Assembly (NCBI GenBank): GCA_035452965.1 | Contig: DAOTCE010000032.1 | Location: 1-57,009 of the forward strand | Reading direction: 5' to 3' | DNA from: Candidatus Paceibacterota bacterium | GTDB lineage: Bacteria > Verrucomicrobiota > Verrucomicrobiia > Limisphaerales > UBA8199 | DNA length: 57,009 bases | In this document: in pieces, positions 36,248 through 49,187 of the stretch | Numbering within the stretch: position 1 is the stretch's first letter | How the letters are laid out: each line of letters opens with the position of its first letter | The notes under the pieces: model-generated | The model's input: only the letters and a program-made list of their open reading frames with translations | Told to the model about the DNA's origin: nothing | The model's database searches: none | Program-made: the position numbers and the translations under genes

Positions 36248-36751
36248 ATGAATCAATGGCACATGCTGGCGCTCGGGCTCGCGGTCGCGGTGTGGGCCGG
36301 CTGCAAACAAGCCGCTCTTCCTGCAGGCCCGAGCCTGCCGACTGCTGCGCAACCGAAATTGAAAACGATGAAACTGTGGCTCGGCGCCGAGGAGATGGTG
36401 GCCGAATTGGCGTTGACTCCCCAACAACAGCTAACCGGCATGATGTTTCGCACGAATCTGCCAGAGAACGCCGGGATGCTGTTTGTCTTCCCCGCGCCTC
36501 ACCGCGCGTCATTCTGGATGAAGAACTGCCCGTTGCCGCTGTCGGCGGCTTACATTGATCCGGAGGGTGTCATCCTGGAAATAAACGACCTGCAGCCTCA
36601 TAACACGAACTCTGTCGTGGCCACTTCGCAGCGGGTCCAGTTTGTGTTGGAAACCAGCCAGGGTTGGTTTGGAAGGCACCAAGTCGCTCCCGGGACGGTG
36701 GTCCGCACCGAGCATGGCACGCTGTTGCAGACCTTCTTCAGCAATCGCTGA
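36248..36751 (+). CDS. DUF192 family lipoprotein
   Basis: A 167-residue exported protein. The ATG at 36248 gives MNQWHMLALGLAVAVWAGCK, a lipoprotein signal with lipobox cysteine; the frame is open 18 codons further but without sense. The DUF192 core is complete: LALTPQQQLTGMMFRTNLPENAGMLFVF, HRASFWMKNCPLPLSAAYID and VQFVLETSQGWFGRHQVAPG. The function of the family is not established. It is divergent from the oxidoreductase gene (98 bp between starts). Confidence 0.88.
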   Translation: MNQWHMLALGLAVAVWAGCKQAALPAGPSLPTAAQPKLKTMKLWLGAEEMVAELALTPQQQLTGMMFRTNLPENAGMLFVFPAPHRASFWMKNCPLPLSAAYIDPEGVILEINDLQPHNTNSVVATSQRVQFVLETSQGWFGRHQVAPGTVVRTEHGTLLQTFFSNR

Positions 36752-36772
36752 GCCCACACCGTGGCGCCGCAG

Positions 36773-37369
36773 TCACGGTTCTCGCTCAAACGCCGTATGA
36801 GCAGCTTCGTTCCTGACTCGGGACAGGCTATCTTGGGCAAGTTCGAGAATTCCGGACAGCGAGCTGATGTCTCCGCATTCGACTAGTTCCTCCAGCCAGT
36901 CGGTGAAGAGGGCTTCCGGGTGAGTGCGCGGATCGGGCAAGTGCCGCCAGCGCCGCTCCGACCAATCATAGTAAATGCGAGTCGCGTCGTAGGCATAAGG
37001 CTTGGGAAGCCGGTCCAGCAGAATGGCGAGCATGCCCCGATCGCAACCGCCGGTCACCAGTGATCCGATGAACCGTAACTCCGCTTCTTGCGCTTCGTCG
37101 AGCTGCAGAGTGTTCGTGGGGGCGAAACTCAGCCAGCCGTCCTCGTGGAGCTTAACCGCCGCCCACCAATTGAGCCCCATTTGCCCACAGACCGCGCGCG
37201 CGTTGGCAGGAAAGAGCAATTGCTGTGCGGCGGTCACTCGGGCCGCCTCCGGGTTGTCATCGAAAGCAGTGTTCACGTCTGATACCCACAATCCCAGGGC
37301 AGCATCAGCAAAACTCCCAATCTTGCAGCCCCAGCCGTCTGGCCGGTGCTGATAGTAGTGCCGCGCCAA
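36773..37369 (-). CDS. Protein of unknown function
   Basis: A soluble protein of about 198 residues that I do not recognise. It is rich in Trp and acidic residues (GLNWWAAVKLHEDGW, WSERRWRHLPDPRTHPEALFTDWLEELVE) and has no signal peptide or membrane segment. The frame opens with a TTG at 37369 and is open a little further upstream, to the end of the lytic transglycosylase gene 35 bp away, so the start is uncertain. Its stop lies 21 bp from that of the convergent DUF192 gene. Coding is supported by regular codon use, absence of internal stops and tight fit between neighbours. Confidence 0.6.
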   Translation of the reverse strand: MARHYYQHRPDGWGCKIGSFADAALGLWVSDVNTAFDDNPEAARVTAAQQLLFPANARAVCGQMGLNWWAAVKLHEDGWLSFAPTNTLQLDEAQEAELRFIGSLVTGGCDRGMLAILLDRLPKPYAYDATRIYYDWSERRWRHLPDPRTHPEALFTDWLEELVECGDISSLSGILELAQDSLSRVRNEAAHTAFEREP

Positions 37370-37404
37370 AGAATAGGAAGCACGAATTTGTCCCCAATGG
37401 AAGC

Positions 37405-38379
37405 CTAACCACGAGGAAGGCGCAGTTGGCCGAGTTTAACGCCTTCGCGGCGGGCGAGCGTTGCCTCGACCTTAGGAACGAACATCTGCGTCTCCGCAGG
37501 CAACCGCGTGGCGATGGCGTCGAACGTCCTCGCCTTCCGTTGCTGCAGGAGCTTATGCACCGTGCCCTCGCCGGCGTTGTAGGCCGCCAGCACCAACCGC
37601 CAGTCCTTGAACTGGGAATGGAGATTCGCCAGGTACTTGGAAGCGGCACGTGCGCTGGCATCCGGCCGCAGGCGATGGTCCAGTGGCCAGGTTTTGAGCC
37701 CAAAACGGCGGGCGGTGGCGGGCATGAGCTGAAAGAGCCCCACCGCGCCTGCCGGGCTGCGCGCCCGCGGATCAAACGAAGATTCCACCTCCGCAATCCA
37801 GACAAGTTCGGGTGGGACCTTCTGCGCTGTGAAAATGGGCTTCAGACGGGGCACATAGTTTGTCGCCGCTTTGGGCCAAGGCCGACCCGCAAGCCGCCTC
37901 ACCCATATCTCTCGCTCAGTATCAGGTGCAGGGTTGGGGACGACCAGAGGCGGCCGACCCGGCTGTGGTTCAGGAGGTGGGAAAGTGCGTCGGACCTCTT
38001 CGGCTACTTCCAGGTAATCCAGTCTCGTTTTGAGCCAGGCGGCGTAAGGTTGCGTTTCTTCCTTGCCTTCCAGCAGCGGCAGGATGGTCCGGGCTGGAGT
38101 GATAAGAGAGGCAAGATCCACGACATACTCCCCAGTGAACCGCTGCTGGATCTCGCCGAAAAACTGCTCCACCTTGTTCCGATCCACTTCGTTCAGCAGG
38201 CGAAGGACGTCCTCGTCGAGATTCTCCTGTGCCCACTGCTCAGCGGAATGGGTGAAGTCGTCGAGACTCCAGGTGTCCTCCTGGCCGAGGGACAGGAACG
38301 AACACAGTAAAAGAACAACTGCAATGCCGTTTCGCTTCACGGAGGTCAGGATAACACACCGGATGCCACGACGCCGCAA
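37405..38379 (-). CDS. Lytic murein transglycosylase (SLT domain, MltD-like)
   Basis: An exported peptidoglycan lytic transglycosylase of up to 324 residues. The signal (GIAVVLLLCSFLSLGQ) is followed by about 150 residues of helical, Pro-rich linker. The SLT domain (about 185-310) has PPELVWIAEVESSFDPRARS, with the catalytic glutamate in the ESSF motif, then GAVGLFQLMPATARRFGL and VLAAYNAGEGTV. No LysM domain follows, unlike E. coli MltD. The start could be a GTG 13 codons downstream of 38379. It is divergent from xanthine dehydrogenase, with 54 bp between the starts. Confidence 0.88.
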   Translation of the reverse strand: MRRRGIRCVILTSVKRNGIAVVLLLCSFLSLGQEDTWSLDDFTHSAEQWAQENLDEDVLRLLNEVDRNKVEQFFGEIQQRFTGEYVVDLASLITPARTILPLLEGKEETQPYAAWLKTRLDYLEVAEEVRRTFPPPEPQPGRPPLVVPNPAPDTEREIWVRRLAGRPWPKAATNYVPRLKPIFTAQKVPPELVWIAEVESSFDPRARSPAGAVGLFQLMPATARRFGLKTWPLDHRLRPDASARAASKYLANLHSQFKDWRLVLAAYNAGEGTVHKLLQQRKARTFDAIATRLPAETQMFVPKVEATLARREGVKLGQLRLPRG

Positions 38380-38433
38380 CCTCGTATTTCGTTTACAGCC
38401 GCAGTCCCTAGGTTTACCGTTAGCCTACCAACT

Positions 38434-42279
<3,846 letters not shown>

Positions 42280-43438
42280 ACTGGGCCATAATGCTCACAG
42301 CGATCTCCTGAACGCTCTGCGAGCGGATCTTGATCCCCACCGGGCAGGCCACGCGTGCCAGTTCCCCTGGGGTGGCGAGCTTCTCGTCGGCGAAATGCTC
42401 GAAGATAGTGCGGGCCTTGCGCGCGCTGCCGATCATCCCCAGGAACAGGAACGGCCGATGGATCCATTCCTTCAGCACGAGCGCGTCGTGCCGATGCCCA
42501 CGCGTGACAATCAACCCGAAGCTCGGCGCCGCTGGCAAGGGGAGCATCAGCAACTTCTCCCACAACTCGGCCTGCAGAGTGACTTCGGATGGGAAGAACT
42601 GGTGATTGGCCAGCGCAGGCCGGTCATCGAAGACCGTTACGCTAAAGTCCAACTGCAAGGCCAGCGGCGCGACTGCTTGTGCAATGTGCCCCGCCCCGGC
42701 AATCCACAGCGCGCACGGCGTCGTGACCGTCTCAGAGTAGAGCCAATCACCACCACGCACCGCACCAGCGCCCTGGAGGGCACCAGGGACGTGCTTGATG
42801 CTGTAGTCCCCCGTGACGCCCCATACCGCAGCCCGCCGTCTCTCCGCCAGATCCCTCCAAAACTGCTCTCCAGCCTTCTGTGCGTTAGGTAGGATTAGCC
42901 CGCACACTTTCCCTCCGCACATCAGACCGTCGTCCCAGCCGAAATCGTGATCGAGCAGCAGGTCAAATGTCGCCGCCTGCCCGGTGCGCAACGACTGCGT
43001 CGCACGATGTTGAATCTCCGCTTCCAGGCAACCACCGCCCAGCGTGCCCTTGATCCGCCCGTCACCGTAGAACAGCGCTTTGGCGCCGACCTTCTGCGGG
43101 CTGGACCCCTTCACGCCAGTGATGATGCCCAGCGCAACCGGTTCTCCGCTGCGCGCGGCCTCCGCCAAGGCCTGGAAGACGATGTTTCGCATGAACCACA
43201 GCACGATAGCGCCCCCACGCCCGGGAGTCGAGAACCGGGCCCGGTAAGATCGCCAAGGCAGACCCACGCGCTGAACCGCCGCAGACCAGACTCGTATGGT
43301 GGGCAAGGCGACCTTCCCAAGCCAGTGCTACTACTCTTCCACTACCCACACCGCCTGGATGCCTGAGTCACAGGGATTACGAGGCTAAAACTGCCACCAG
43401 CCAAATCCGGGTAGGCCATCCCTATCCCCAACCCGCAC

Positions 43439-43620
43439 ACTGTCCATATTTTGGACAGTAATGCTGGCAGCTAGCCCTCTCCAGTCCCCGCTGAACCCGG
43501 AACCTTTGGCTTGGAGTTACGGTGACGGCACGGTGGTGCCCCGGTGTGTATCCCATGGGGAGCGCTCCCCATGGGATACACACCGTGGCCAGACCGCACT
43601 AACAAGCCATAGACCAGCCA
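43439..43620. repeat. Dispersed intergenic hairpin element, copy 3
   Basis: This copy aligns with copy 1 without gaps over about 180 bp. ACTGTCCA-N5-TGGACAGT is at 43439-43459, identical including the spacer, and CCTTTGGCTTGG lies in the middle. The core hairpin at 43542-43585 is a perfect 44-bp palindrome centred on AGCGCT. The core differs from copy 1 in paired positions (GTGGTTCCCATGGGG against GTGTATCCCATGGGG, with both arms changed), so base pairing is conserved. It lies in the 662-bp divergent gap between xdhC and the purine permease; the rest of that gap shows no gene and no purine riboswitch. Confidence 0.85.
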
Positions 43621-43854
43621 AACGCGAGGCAACGACGGCGTAGGACCACCGTCACGTCGTCGTCGCCTGTGCGGCGGGGGTGCAGGAGGCTAAGAGGGGA
43701 GTGCGAGACGACGAATCGCTATCGGGATTCCCCGGAAATCCGCAAGAACCCAGATTAACGGTTCCAGCGTGGCCTCCATTCGCGGGCCAGCTCAAGCGTA
43801 AGAATCTCCTCGAAACGGCCAGATTCCAGTCCTAACGTCTGTCCCGTCATTAGG

Positions 43855-45279
43855 ATGCCGACGACTATGCTTGAGAGATTCTTTCGCCTTTCGGAGAACC
43901 AGACCAGCACTCGCGTCGAATTACTGGCTGGATTGACGACGTTTCTGACGATGGCCTACATCATATTCGTTCAGCCGTCCGTCCTGTCCGGAGCGATGTT
44001 CGGCAAACCCACCGGCATGGACTTCGGGGCAGTGACTGCGGCGACTTGTGTGTCCGCGGCGCTCGCCACGGTCCTCATGGCACTCTACGCGCGCTATCCC
44101 ATCGGCCAGGCACCGGGCATGGGGGAGAATTTCTTCTTCGTCTTCTCAGCCGTACCAGCGGCCGCAGCTGCTGGCTTTGACAATGCGTGGCAGGTGGCCT
44201 TGGGCGTGGTGTTCATCTCCGGCGTGCTGTTCCTGATTCTGTCGCTGGCAGGATTGCGGGAACTTGTATTCAACGCCGTCAGCCCCAGCCTCAAGAACGG
44301 GATTGCGGCGGGCATCGGGCTCTTCATCGCCTTCATTGGGCTGCAAAATGCGGGGTTGATTCTCAAGGATCCCGGCACAGCGGTGAAGATGAACGCGCAC
44401 TTCGCCTCGCCCGATCTGATCGTCTTCTTCGCTGGCCTGCTGCTGACGGCTGTGCTGCATGTCCGCAGGGTGCCGGGCTCAATCCTGTGGGGCATCGTCG
44501 GAGCAACGGCGCTGGCAGCTGTGTTCAAATTGGGCTTGCCTCACCTGCCCCGCTCGATTGCGACCGCCCCGGATGTGACCGGGTCGGTGTTGATGCAGCG
44601 CTTTGAATTCGCGAAGGGCATCGTGGCTGCGCCTCCCTCGCTGGCGCCGACGTTTCTCAAGATGGACCTAGCGGGTGCGCTCACGCCGAAGATGCTGCCG
44701 TTCATCTTTGTGTTTCTATTCATGCTGGTTTTTGACGCCATCGGCACGCTGATCGGCGTGTGCGAGCAGGCTGGCTTCATTAAGGACAACAAACTGCCGC
44801 GCGCCAAGCAGGCGATGCTCTCCGACGCCGTCGGCACAGTGGCCGGGGCGGCGCTGGGCACAAGCACCGTAACGAGTTTCATTGAGAGCGCGGCGGGCGT
44901 TGAGCAGGGCGGGCGGACAGGATTGACCGGACTGGTGGTCGGCGCACTGTTCCTGCTATCGCTGTTCTTCAGCCCGGTAATTGCGATGGTGGGCAGCTAC
45001 CCGCCCATAACCGCGCCGGCGCTGGTGATTGTCGGCGCCATGATGATTCAGAACGTGGCAAAGGTGGACTGGAAGGATTACAGCGAGTCTGTGCCCGCCT
45101 TCCTGACGATGATCGGCATTCCTCTGTCCTACTCGATTGCGGATGGCCTGGCGCTGGGCTTCATCAGCTACCCGATTATCAAGTTGTTCAGTGGCAAGGG
45201 CCGCGAAATCGGCTGGCTAACGTACGCGCTGGCGGCCGCCCTCGTGGCCTATTTCCTATTCGTCCGTAGCCGGATTTAG
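43855..45279 (+). CDS. NCS2/AzgA-type purine base permease
   Basis: Inner-membrane symporter for adenine, guanine or hypoxanthine; 474 residues, 12-14 helices. Family marks are ELLAGLTTFLTMAYIIFVQPSVL at the start, the substrate-site stretch PIGQAPGMGENFFF, SLKNGIAAGIGLFIAFIGLQ, VFDAIGTLIGV and GTSTVTSFIESAAGVEQGGRTGL. An ATG four codons downstream (MLERFFRL) is an alternative start. The adenine deaminase gene follows 113 bp later on the same strand, and xanthine dehydrogenase lies on the other side of xdhC, which supports a purine-uptake role. Confidence 0.92.
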   Translation: MPTTMLERFFRLSENQTSTRVELLAGLTTFLTMAYIIFVQPSVLSGAMFGKPTGMDFGAVTAATCVSAALATVLMALYARYPIGQAPGMGENFFFVFSAVPAAAAAGFDNAWQVALGVVFISGVLFLILSLAGLRELVFNAVSPSLKNGIAAGIGLFIAFIGLQNAGLILKDPGTAVKMNAHFASPDLIVFFAGLLLTAVLHVRRVPGSILWGIVGATALAAVFKLGLPHLPRSIATAPDVTGSVLMQRFEFAKGIVAAPPSLAPTFLKMDLAGALTPKMLPFIFVFLFMLVFDAIGTLIGVCEQAGFIKDNKLPRAKQAMLSDAVGTVAGAALGTSTVTSFIESAAGVEQGGRTGLTGLVVGALFLLSLFFSPVIAMVGSYPPITAPALVIVGAMMIQNVAKVDWKDYSESVPAFLTMIGIPLSYSIADGLALGFISYPIIKLFSGKGREIGWLTYALAAALVAYFLFVRSRI

Positions 45280-45392
45280 CAGCTCACGTGAGATTAGTCA
45301 TATCGTGAGCGGCAAGGAAATTCGGCGTCTCTTGGGGTCGGCTGACCCTCTTTTTCTCTCGCGAGGCTGGGAAACTCGGTCCATTCTCGGCT

Positions 45393-47102
45393 ATGCGCGA
45401 ACTCCAGCGAAAGCTCTGCATCGCCCGCGGGGAGCGACCCGCCGAGCGGCTCTTCAAGAACGCCAGCCTCATCAACGTCCTCAGCGGCGAAATCTACCGC
45501 GCCAATGTGGCGGTGGACGACGGCCGCGTTGTCGGCGTGGGCGACTACAAAGCCCGGCACGTTACTGACCTCAAGGGCGCCTACCTGGCCCCAAGCCTCA
45601 TCGACGGCCACTTCCACGTCGAGAGCTCCATGCTGACCACGCGGGAGTTTGCCCGCGCCGTCGTTCCCCATGGCACCGGCGCGGTGGTCATTGACCCCCA
45701 CGAATACGCCAACGTGCTCGGCCTGGACGGCATCCGCTACGTTCTGGAATCCAGCCGCAACCTGCCGCTGGACTTTTTCATCATGCTGCCTTCGTGTGTG
45801 CCGGCCACGCACCTGGAGACCGCCGGCGCGCGGCTCACCGCCGGGGACCTCGCCCTGATGATCGGCGACGACCGCATTGCCGGCGTCGCCGAGCTGATGA
45901 ACTACCCAGGCGTTTACCTCGGTGCCGAGTCTGAGTTGGCCAAGGTCGAGGCCGGCAAAGGCAAGAATATTGACGGCCATGCCCCCGGCCTGCGCGGCCG
46001 CAACCTTAATGCCTACATCCTCGCCGGCGTCCAGTCCGATCACGAATCCACCGAGCTGGCCGAGGCCAAAGAGAAGCTCCGCCTGGGCATGCACGTGCTC
46101 CTGCGCGAAGGCAGCACCGAGCGCAACCTCGGCACCCTGGTGCCGCTGGTCAATCCGCACAACGCCATGAACTGCTCGTTCGCCACCGACGACAAGCTCG
46201 CCGGCGACCTCGTCTCCGAAGGCCACATTGACCACAGCCTCCGCAAAGCCATTAAGCTCGGCCTCCCGCCTATGGTTGCACTCCAGGTCGCCACCATCAG
46301 CACGGCCCGCCACTACCGCCTCCGTAACTTCGGCGCCATCGCCCCCCGCTACTGGGCGGACTTTGTCGTCTTCGACAACCTCAAGCACCTCAAGGTCCGC
46401 CAGACCTACAAGAAGGGCATCCTCGTCGCCGAGGACGGACAATACCTGGCCCCCCCGCGGCCCCTTGTCCCCCGCCCGCGCAGCACCATGAACCTGCGCT
46501 ACCGGGCCCCCGAAGACTTTCGCGTCCGCCTCAAGCACCCCGCGAAGATTCGCGTGATCGAGATTATCCCCCACCAGATTGTCACCCGCCACACCCTCGA
46601 GCGCCCCCGCACTGTGGACGGCCAGATCGTCCCCGACGTCCAGCGTGACCTCCTGAAGCTGGTCGTCGTCGAGCGGCATCACGCCACCGGTAAGGTCGGC
46701 GTCGGCTTCGTGCGCGGCTTCAAGCTCAAGACCGGCGCCCTGGCCTCGACCGTCGCCCACGACGCCCACAACGTCGTCGTCGTCGGCACCAACGACGCCG
46801 ACATCGCCTTTGCCATCGAACAGTTGGTGCGGATGCAGGGCGGTCAGGTGGCCGTCAGCGACGGCAAGGTGCGCGCCGAACTGGCTCTACCGATTGCCGG
46901 GTTGGTCTCCGACCGCCCGCTCAAGGAGGTTATTGCCCGCATCGCCGGTTTGAACGCCGCCGCCCGGGGCATGGGTTGTCGTCTCGAAGCTCCCTTCATG
47001 ACCCTCTCCTTCCTGAGCCTCTCTCCCATCCCCGAACTCAAGCTCACCGATCAGGGCCTTATTGATACCGTCACCATGCGCCCTACCAGCCTTTTGGCTT
47101 AA
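45393..47102 (+). CDS. ade: Adenine deaminase
   Basis: Amidohydrolase of the Ade type converting adenine to hypoxanthine and ammonia. The 569-residue protein starts with the composite beta domain (RLFKNASLINVLSGEIY), then metal-binding DGHFHVESSM, PHGTGAVVIDPHE, GVAELMNYPGV, the IDGHAPGL histidine and GVQSDHEST. The C-terminal adenine-deaminase domain contains VGFVRGFKLKTGALASTVAHDAHN. Its product is the substrate of the xanthine dehydrogenase encoded nearby, so permease, deaminase and dehydrogenase form a pathway. Confidence 0.95.
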   Translation: MRELQRKLCIARGERPAERLFKNASLINVLSGEIYRANVAVDDGRVVGVGDYKARHVTDLKGAYLAPSLIDGHFHVESSMLTTREFARAVVPHGTGAVVIDPHEYANVLGLDGIRYVLESSRNLPLDFFIMLPSCVPATHLETAGARLTAGDLALMIGDDRIAGVAELMNYPGVYLGAESELAKVEAGKGKNIDGHAPGLRGRNLNAYILAGVQSDHESTELAEAKEKLRLGMHVLLREGSTERNLGTLVPLVNPHNAMNCSFATDDKLAGDLVSEGHIDHSLRKAIKLGLPPMVALQVATISTARHYRLRNFGAIAPRYWADFVVFDNLKHLKVRQTYKKGILVAEDGQYLAPPRPLVPRPRSTMNLRYRAPEDFRVRLKHPAKIRVIEIIPHQIVTRHTLERPRTVDGQIVPDVQRDLLKLVVVERHHATGKVGVGFVRGFKLKTGALASTVAHDAHNVVVVGTNDADIAFAIEQLVRMQGGQVAVSDGKVRAELALPIAGLVSDRPLKEVIARIAGLNAAARGMGCRLEAPFMTLSFLSLSPIPELKLTDQGLIDTVTMRPTSLLA

Positions 47103-47125
47103 ACGGGTCCGCCGCCCCACCCGTT
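47102..47125. terminator. Small hairpin between convergent genes, possible terminator
   Basis: AACGGGT at 47102-47108 pairs with ACCCGTT at 47119-47125, loop 10 nt, exactly in the gap between the ade stop and the stop of the convergent small membrane protein gene. No T-run follows on either strand, so termination is only a possibility suggested by position. Confidence 0.3.
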
Positions 47126-47318
47126 AACGGTTCTGGCTCAGAAAATACAGCAGGCAGGCCACCACCGCCGAAACCACCGCCGCCGCCGCAATCGCCCAGC
47201 GCAGAAAACGCATCTCCTTCTGCCGGCGGGCCCTGCCGCCCATGCCAGGCAACAGATAGAACCGTTCTCGCTCCTTATCTCGTTCAAACCAAAGCATGGG
47301 GGAAAACTTCATCGCCAA
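47124..47318 (-). CDS. Small single-pass membrane protein
   Basis: A 64-residue protein: KFSPMLWFERDKERERFYLLPGMGG is a charged/aromatic N-terminus, a basic stretch RARRQKEMR follows, and one hydrophobic helix (WAIAAAAVVSAVVACLLYFL) ends the protein. This is an N-in, C-tail-anchored layout by the positive-inside rule. I recall similar small proteins in Verrucomicrobiota but no function. It converges on ade; its stop lies 22 bp beyond the ade stop. Confidence 0.6.
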   Translation of the reverse strand: MAMKFSPMLWFERDKERERFYLLPGMGGRARRQKEMRFLRWAIAAAAVVSAVVACLLYFLSQNR

Positions 47319-47547
47319 TCATGCCCGTGCCAAAGCCGCAGGAGAGAGATTCCCCGACTCGATTCCGATAGCTTGATGCGATAGCACGGGTCCCATCATG
47401 CCAACTATGCCGGGCGGTGACCAGACCTTTCTGCTCCTTGGCGCAGCAGAGCTGCTGAATCCCGGCAATGTTGGTCATTGACATCCCCGGGCGGGCCACA
47501 CAGGATGGCGTCGGCAAATGGTTCAACCGCTAACATAAGGATGCGAC

Positions 47548-48414
47548 ATGAAGACGACTTGCCTCACCAAGTGGCTTTGCTTCAAGCCAACTGATTCGTT
47601 GAAGGGCTTCGGTTTGATTCTGCTCAGTGCGGTCATTGCGGGATGCTCGCAAGCGAAGCCTGAGAAGATCGTTATATTAGGCTCCAATACGATTGGCGAG
47701 GAGCTGGCTCCCCTGCTTGTGGCCGAGTATAGGAAGGAACATCCTGCCATCGCGGTTGAGATGGAGTTTAAAGGAACCAGTTACGGGATGGGGGCACTAA
47801 TGGTGAGTCGCTGCGACATCGCGGCCGCCTCGCGGGAGGCAACCACGAACGAGATTACACTGGCCAAGGCCCGAGGAATTGAATTCGACGATCATATTAT
47901 CGGCGCTTACGACGTCACAGTCATTGTGAATGCGGGAAGTCCACTGACCGACCTCACTAAGGAACAAGTGCGCAATCTCTTCACTGGCGCCACTGCAAAC
48001 TGGAAGGATGTCGGGGGGCCCGATGCGCCGGTGAATCTGTATATCCGCCACCCCATTTCTGGCACCCACCTCGGCTTCCGCGAATTGGCGATGGAGAACA
48101 AGCCCTATGCCATTAATGTGAAGACCTTCACCAATTACACCGAAATCGTCCAGTCGGTTGCCCAGGACCCGCATGGGATCGGCTACTCTACCATCCCCTT
48201 GGCCAGCAAGCCAGGTGTCAAGGCCATCTCCATTGGGGGAGTGGCCCCCACTGTCGAAGCCGTAAACAAGGGCCTTTATCCTTACGCGCGGGTGCTGCGC
48301 CTTTACACCGATAAACTCAATTCAACACCCGCGGCTCGTGCGTTCATTGACTTTGTGGAGTCAGAGCGCGGGCAGGCTCTCGTGAATCAATTGGGCTTTG
48401 CGCCCCGCCCCTGA
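47548..48414 (+). CDS. PstS-like substrate-binding lipoprotein
   Basis: A periplasmic phosphate-type binding protein of 288 residues. The signal ends in LSAVIAGCS (lipobox). The body has ILGSNTIGEELAPLLVAEY and GTSYGMGALMVSRCDIAAASREAT, which correspond to the PstS ligand loops. LFTGATANWKDVGGPDAPVNLYIRHPISGTH and QDPHGIGYSTIPLA are typical of the family. An AAGG at 47536-47539, 8 bp before the ATG, is a good ribosome site. No pstC, pstA or pstB is nearby, so it may be an orphan or a sensor; phosphate specificity is inferred from family. Confidence 0.85.
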   Translation: MKTTCLTKWLCFKPTDSLKGFGLILLSAVIAGCSQAKPEKIVILGSNTIGEELAPLLVAEYRKEHPAIAVEMEFKGTSYGMGALMVSRCDIAAASREATTNEITLAKARGIEFDDHIIGAYDVTVIVNAGSPLTDLTKEQVRNLFTGATANWKDVGGPDAPVNLYIRHPISGTHLGFRELAMENKPYAINVKTFTNYTEIVQSVAQDPHGIGYSTIPLASKPGVKAISIGGVAPTVEAVNKGLYPYARVLRLYTDKLNSTPAARAFIDFVESERGQALVNQLGFAPRP

Positions 48415-48608
48415 CTCGCCTCCAGACTGGGAACCCGCGCGGCGGGGCGTCCTTACAGACCGCTATCTTGGCTTGACTTCGTGTCCCTTTGGCTTCAGCA
48501 TATTCTATATGCGAGAGTCGGAGCGGCGTTGATGGAAGCGAATGCCTTCGGCTAGTGCCCAGGCGCAAGGCTGTTCCCTCCTAGAATTAGAAATAACGGA
48601 AATAGACA

Positions 48609-49163
48609 ATGAAGATCTTAGTCTGGTGTTTAAGTCCGGTGGCTGCATTCGCGGCGTTGACCTTGTTCGGCTCGACCACGCTCCTACCGGGAGCGGAGGA
48701 GAAGAGCGGCGGGCCAGTTGATCGCCTCGAACGGCTGGAACGGCGCGTCAATGAGATGGCCCAACAGCAACAACAACTATTGCGCCGGCTTGGCGCGCAG
48801 CAGGAACGCCAAGCACCAAGGGACTCGATTGGACGTGACAACTTGCGGCCCATGAAACCGGTGCGCGATCGCTCCGGCATCGGTCAACCGAGGCAAGGCG
48901 ATCGGCCTTCGGCGTCGGTAGCCGCGCCCGCACCCGCTTACCCGCCTCTGGCAGCCGGGAAGGCCTGCAAAGACATCGCCGGCCTCGTGAAACTATGTCT
49001 GCTGGTGGGCTTTATTTTCAACATCCTGCTGGCCATTTGGATCTTCACTGACATTCGCAAACGGGGCGAAGGCTCGGGCATCTTCATTGGCCTGGCGCTG
49101 TTGGCAGGCATCCCCGCCGCAATCATTTACTCGCTCGTTCGCATCAGCGATAAGAAGCCTTGA
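48609..49163 (+). CDS. Membrane protein with coiled coil, unknown function
   Basis: A 184-residue envelope protein I cannot name. It has a signal peptide (VAAFAALTLFGSTTLLPGAEE), a short coiled coil (VDRLERLERRVNEMAQQQQQLLRRLG), a Pro/Arg-rich linker, and two C-terminal helices (LVKLCLLVGFIFNILLAIWIF and GIFIGLALLAGIPAAIIYSLV). The two-helix end resembles small inner-membrane proteins of unknown role. It is 24 bp upstream of the PCMT gene and probably co-transcribed with it. The spacer before it (48415-48608) shows no clear promoter. Confidence 0.7.
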   Translation: MKILVWCLSPVAAFAALTLFGSTTLLPGAEEKSGGPVDRLERLERRVNEMAQQQQQLLRRLGAQQERQAPRDSIGRDNLRPMKPVRDRSGIGQPRQGDRPSASVAAPAPAYPPLAAGKACKDIAGLVKLCLLVGFIFNILLAIWIFTDIRKRGEGSGIFIGLALLAGIPAAIIYSLVRISDKKP

Positions 49164-49187
49164 CGGAGCTGACGTTCCTGGTCCGTA

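Noticed and set aside
43621..43854. Purine riboswitch upstream of the purine permease
   Set aside because: I looked for the conserved three-way-junction core and found no match; only GC-rich sequence is present.
45294..46769. Long open frame antisense to adenine deaminase
   Set aside because: The deaminase on the other strand has all metal-binding motifs. The antisense product is a Val/Gly/Asp-rich string without family features.
48473..48506. TTGACT ... TATTCT as a promoter for the membrane-protein/pcm pair
   Set aside because: The spacing is 22 bp, well outside the usual 16-18 bp.
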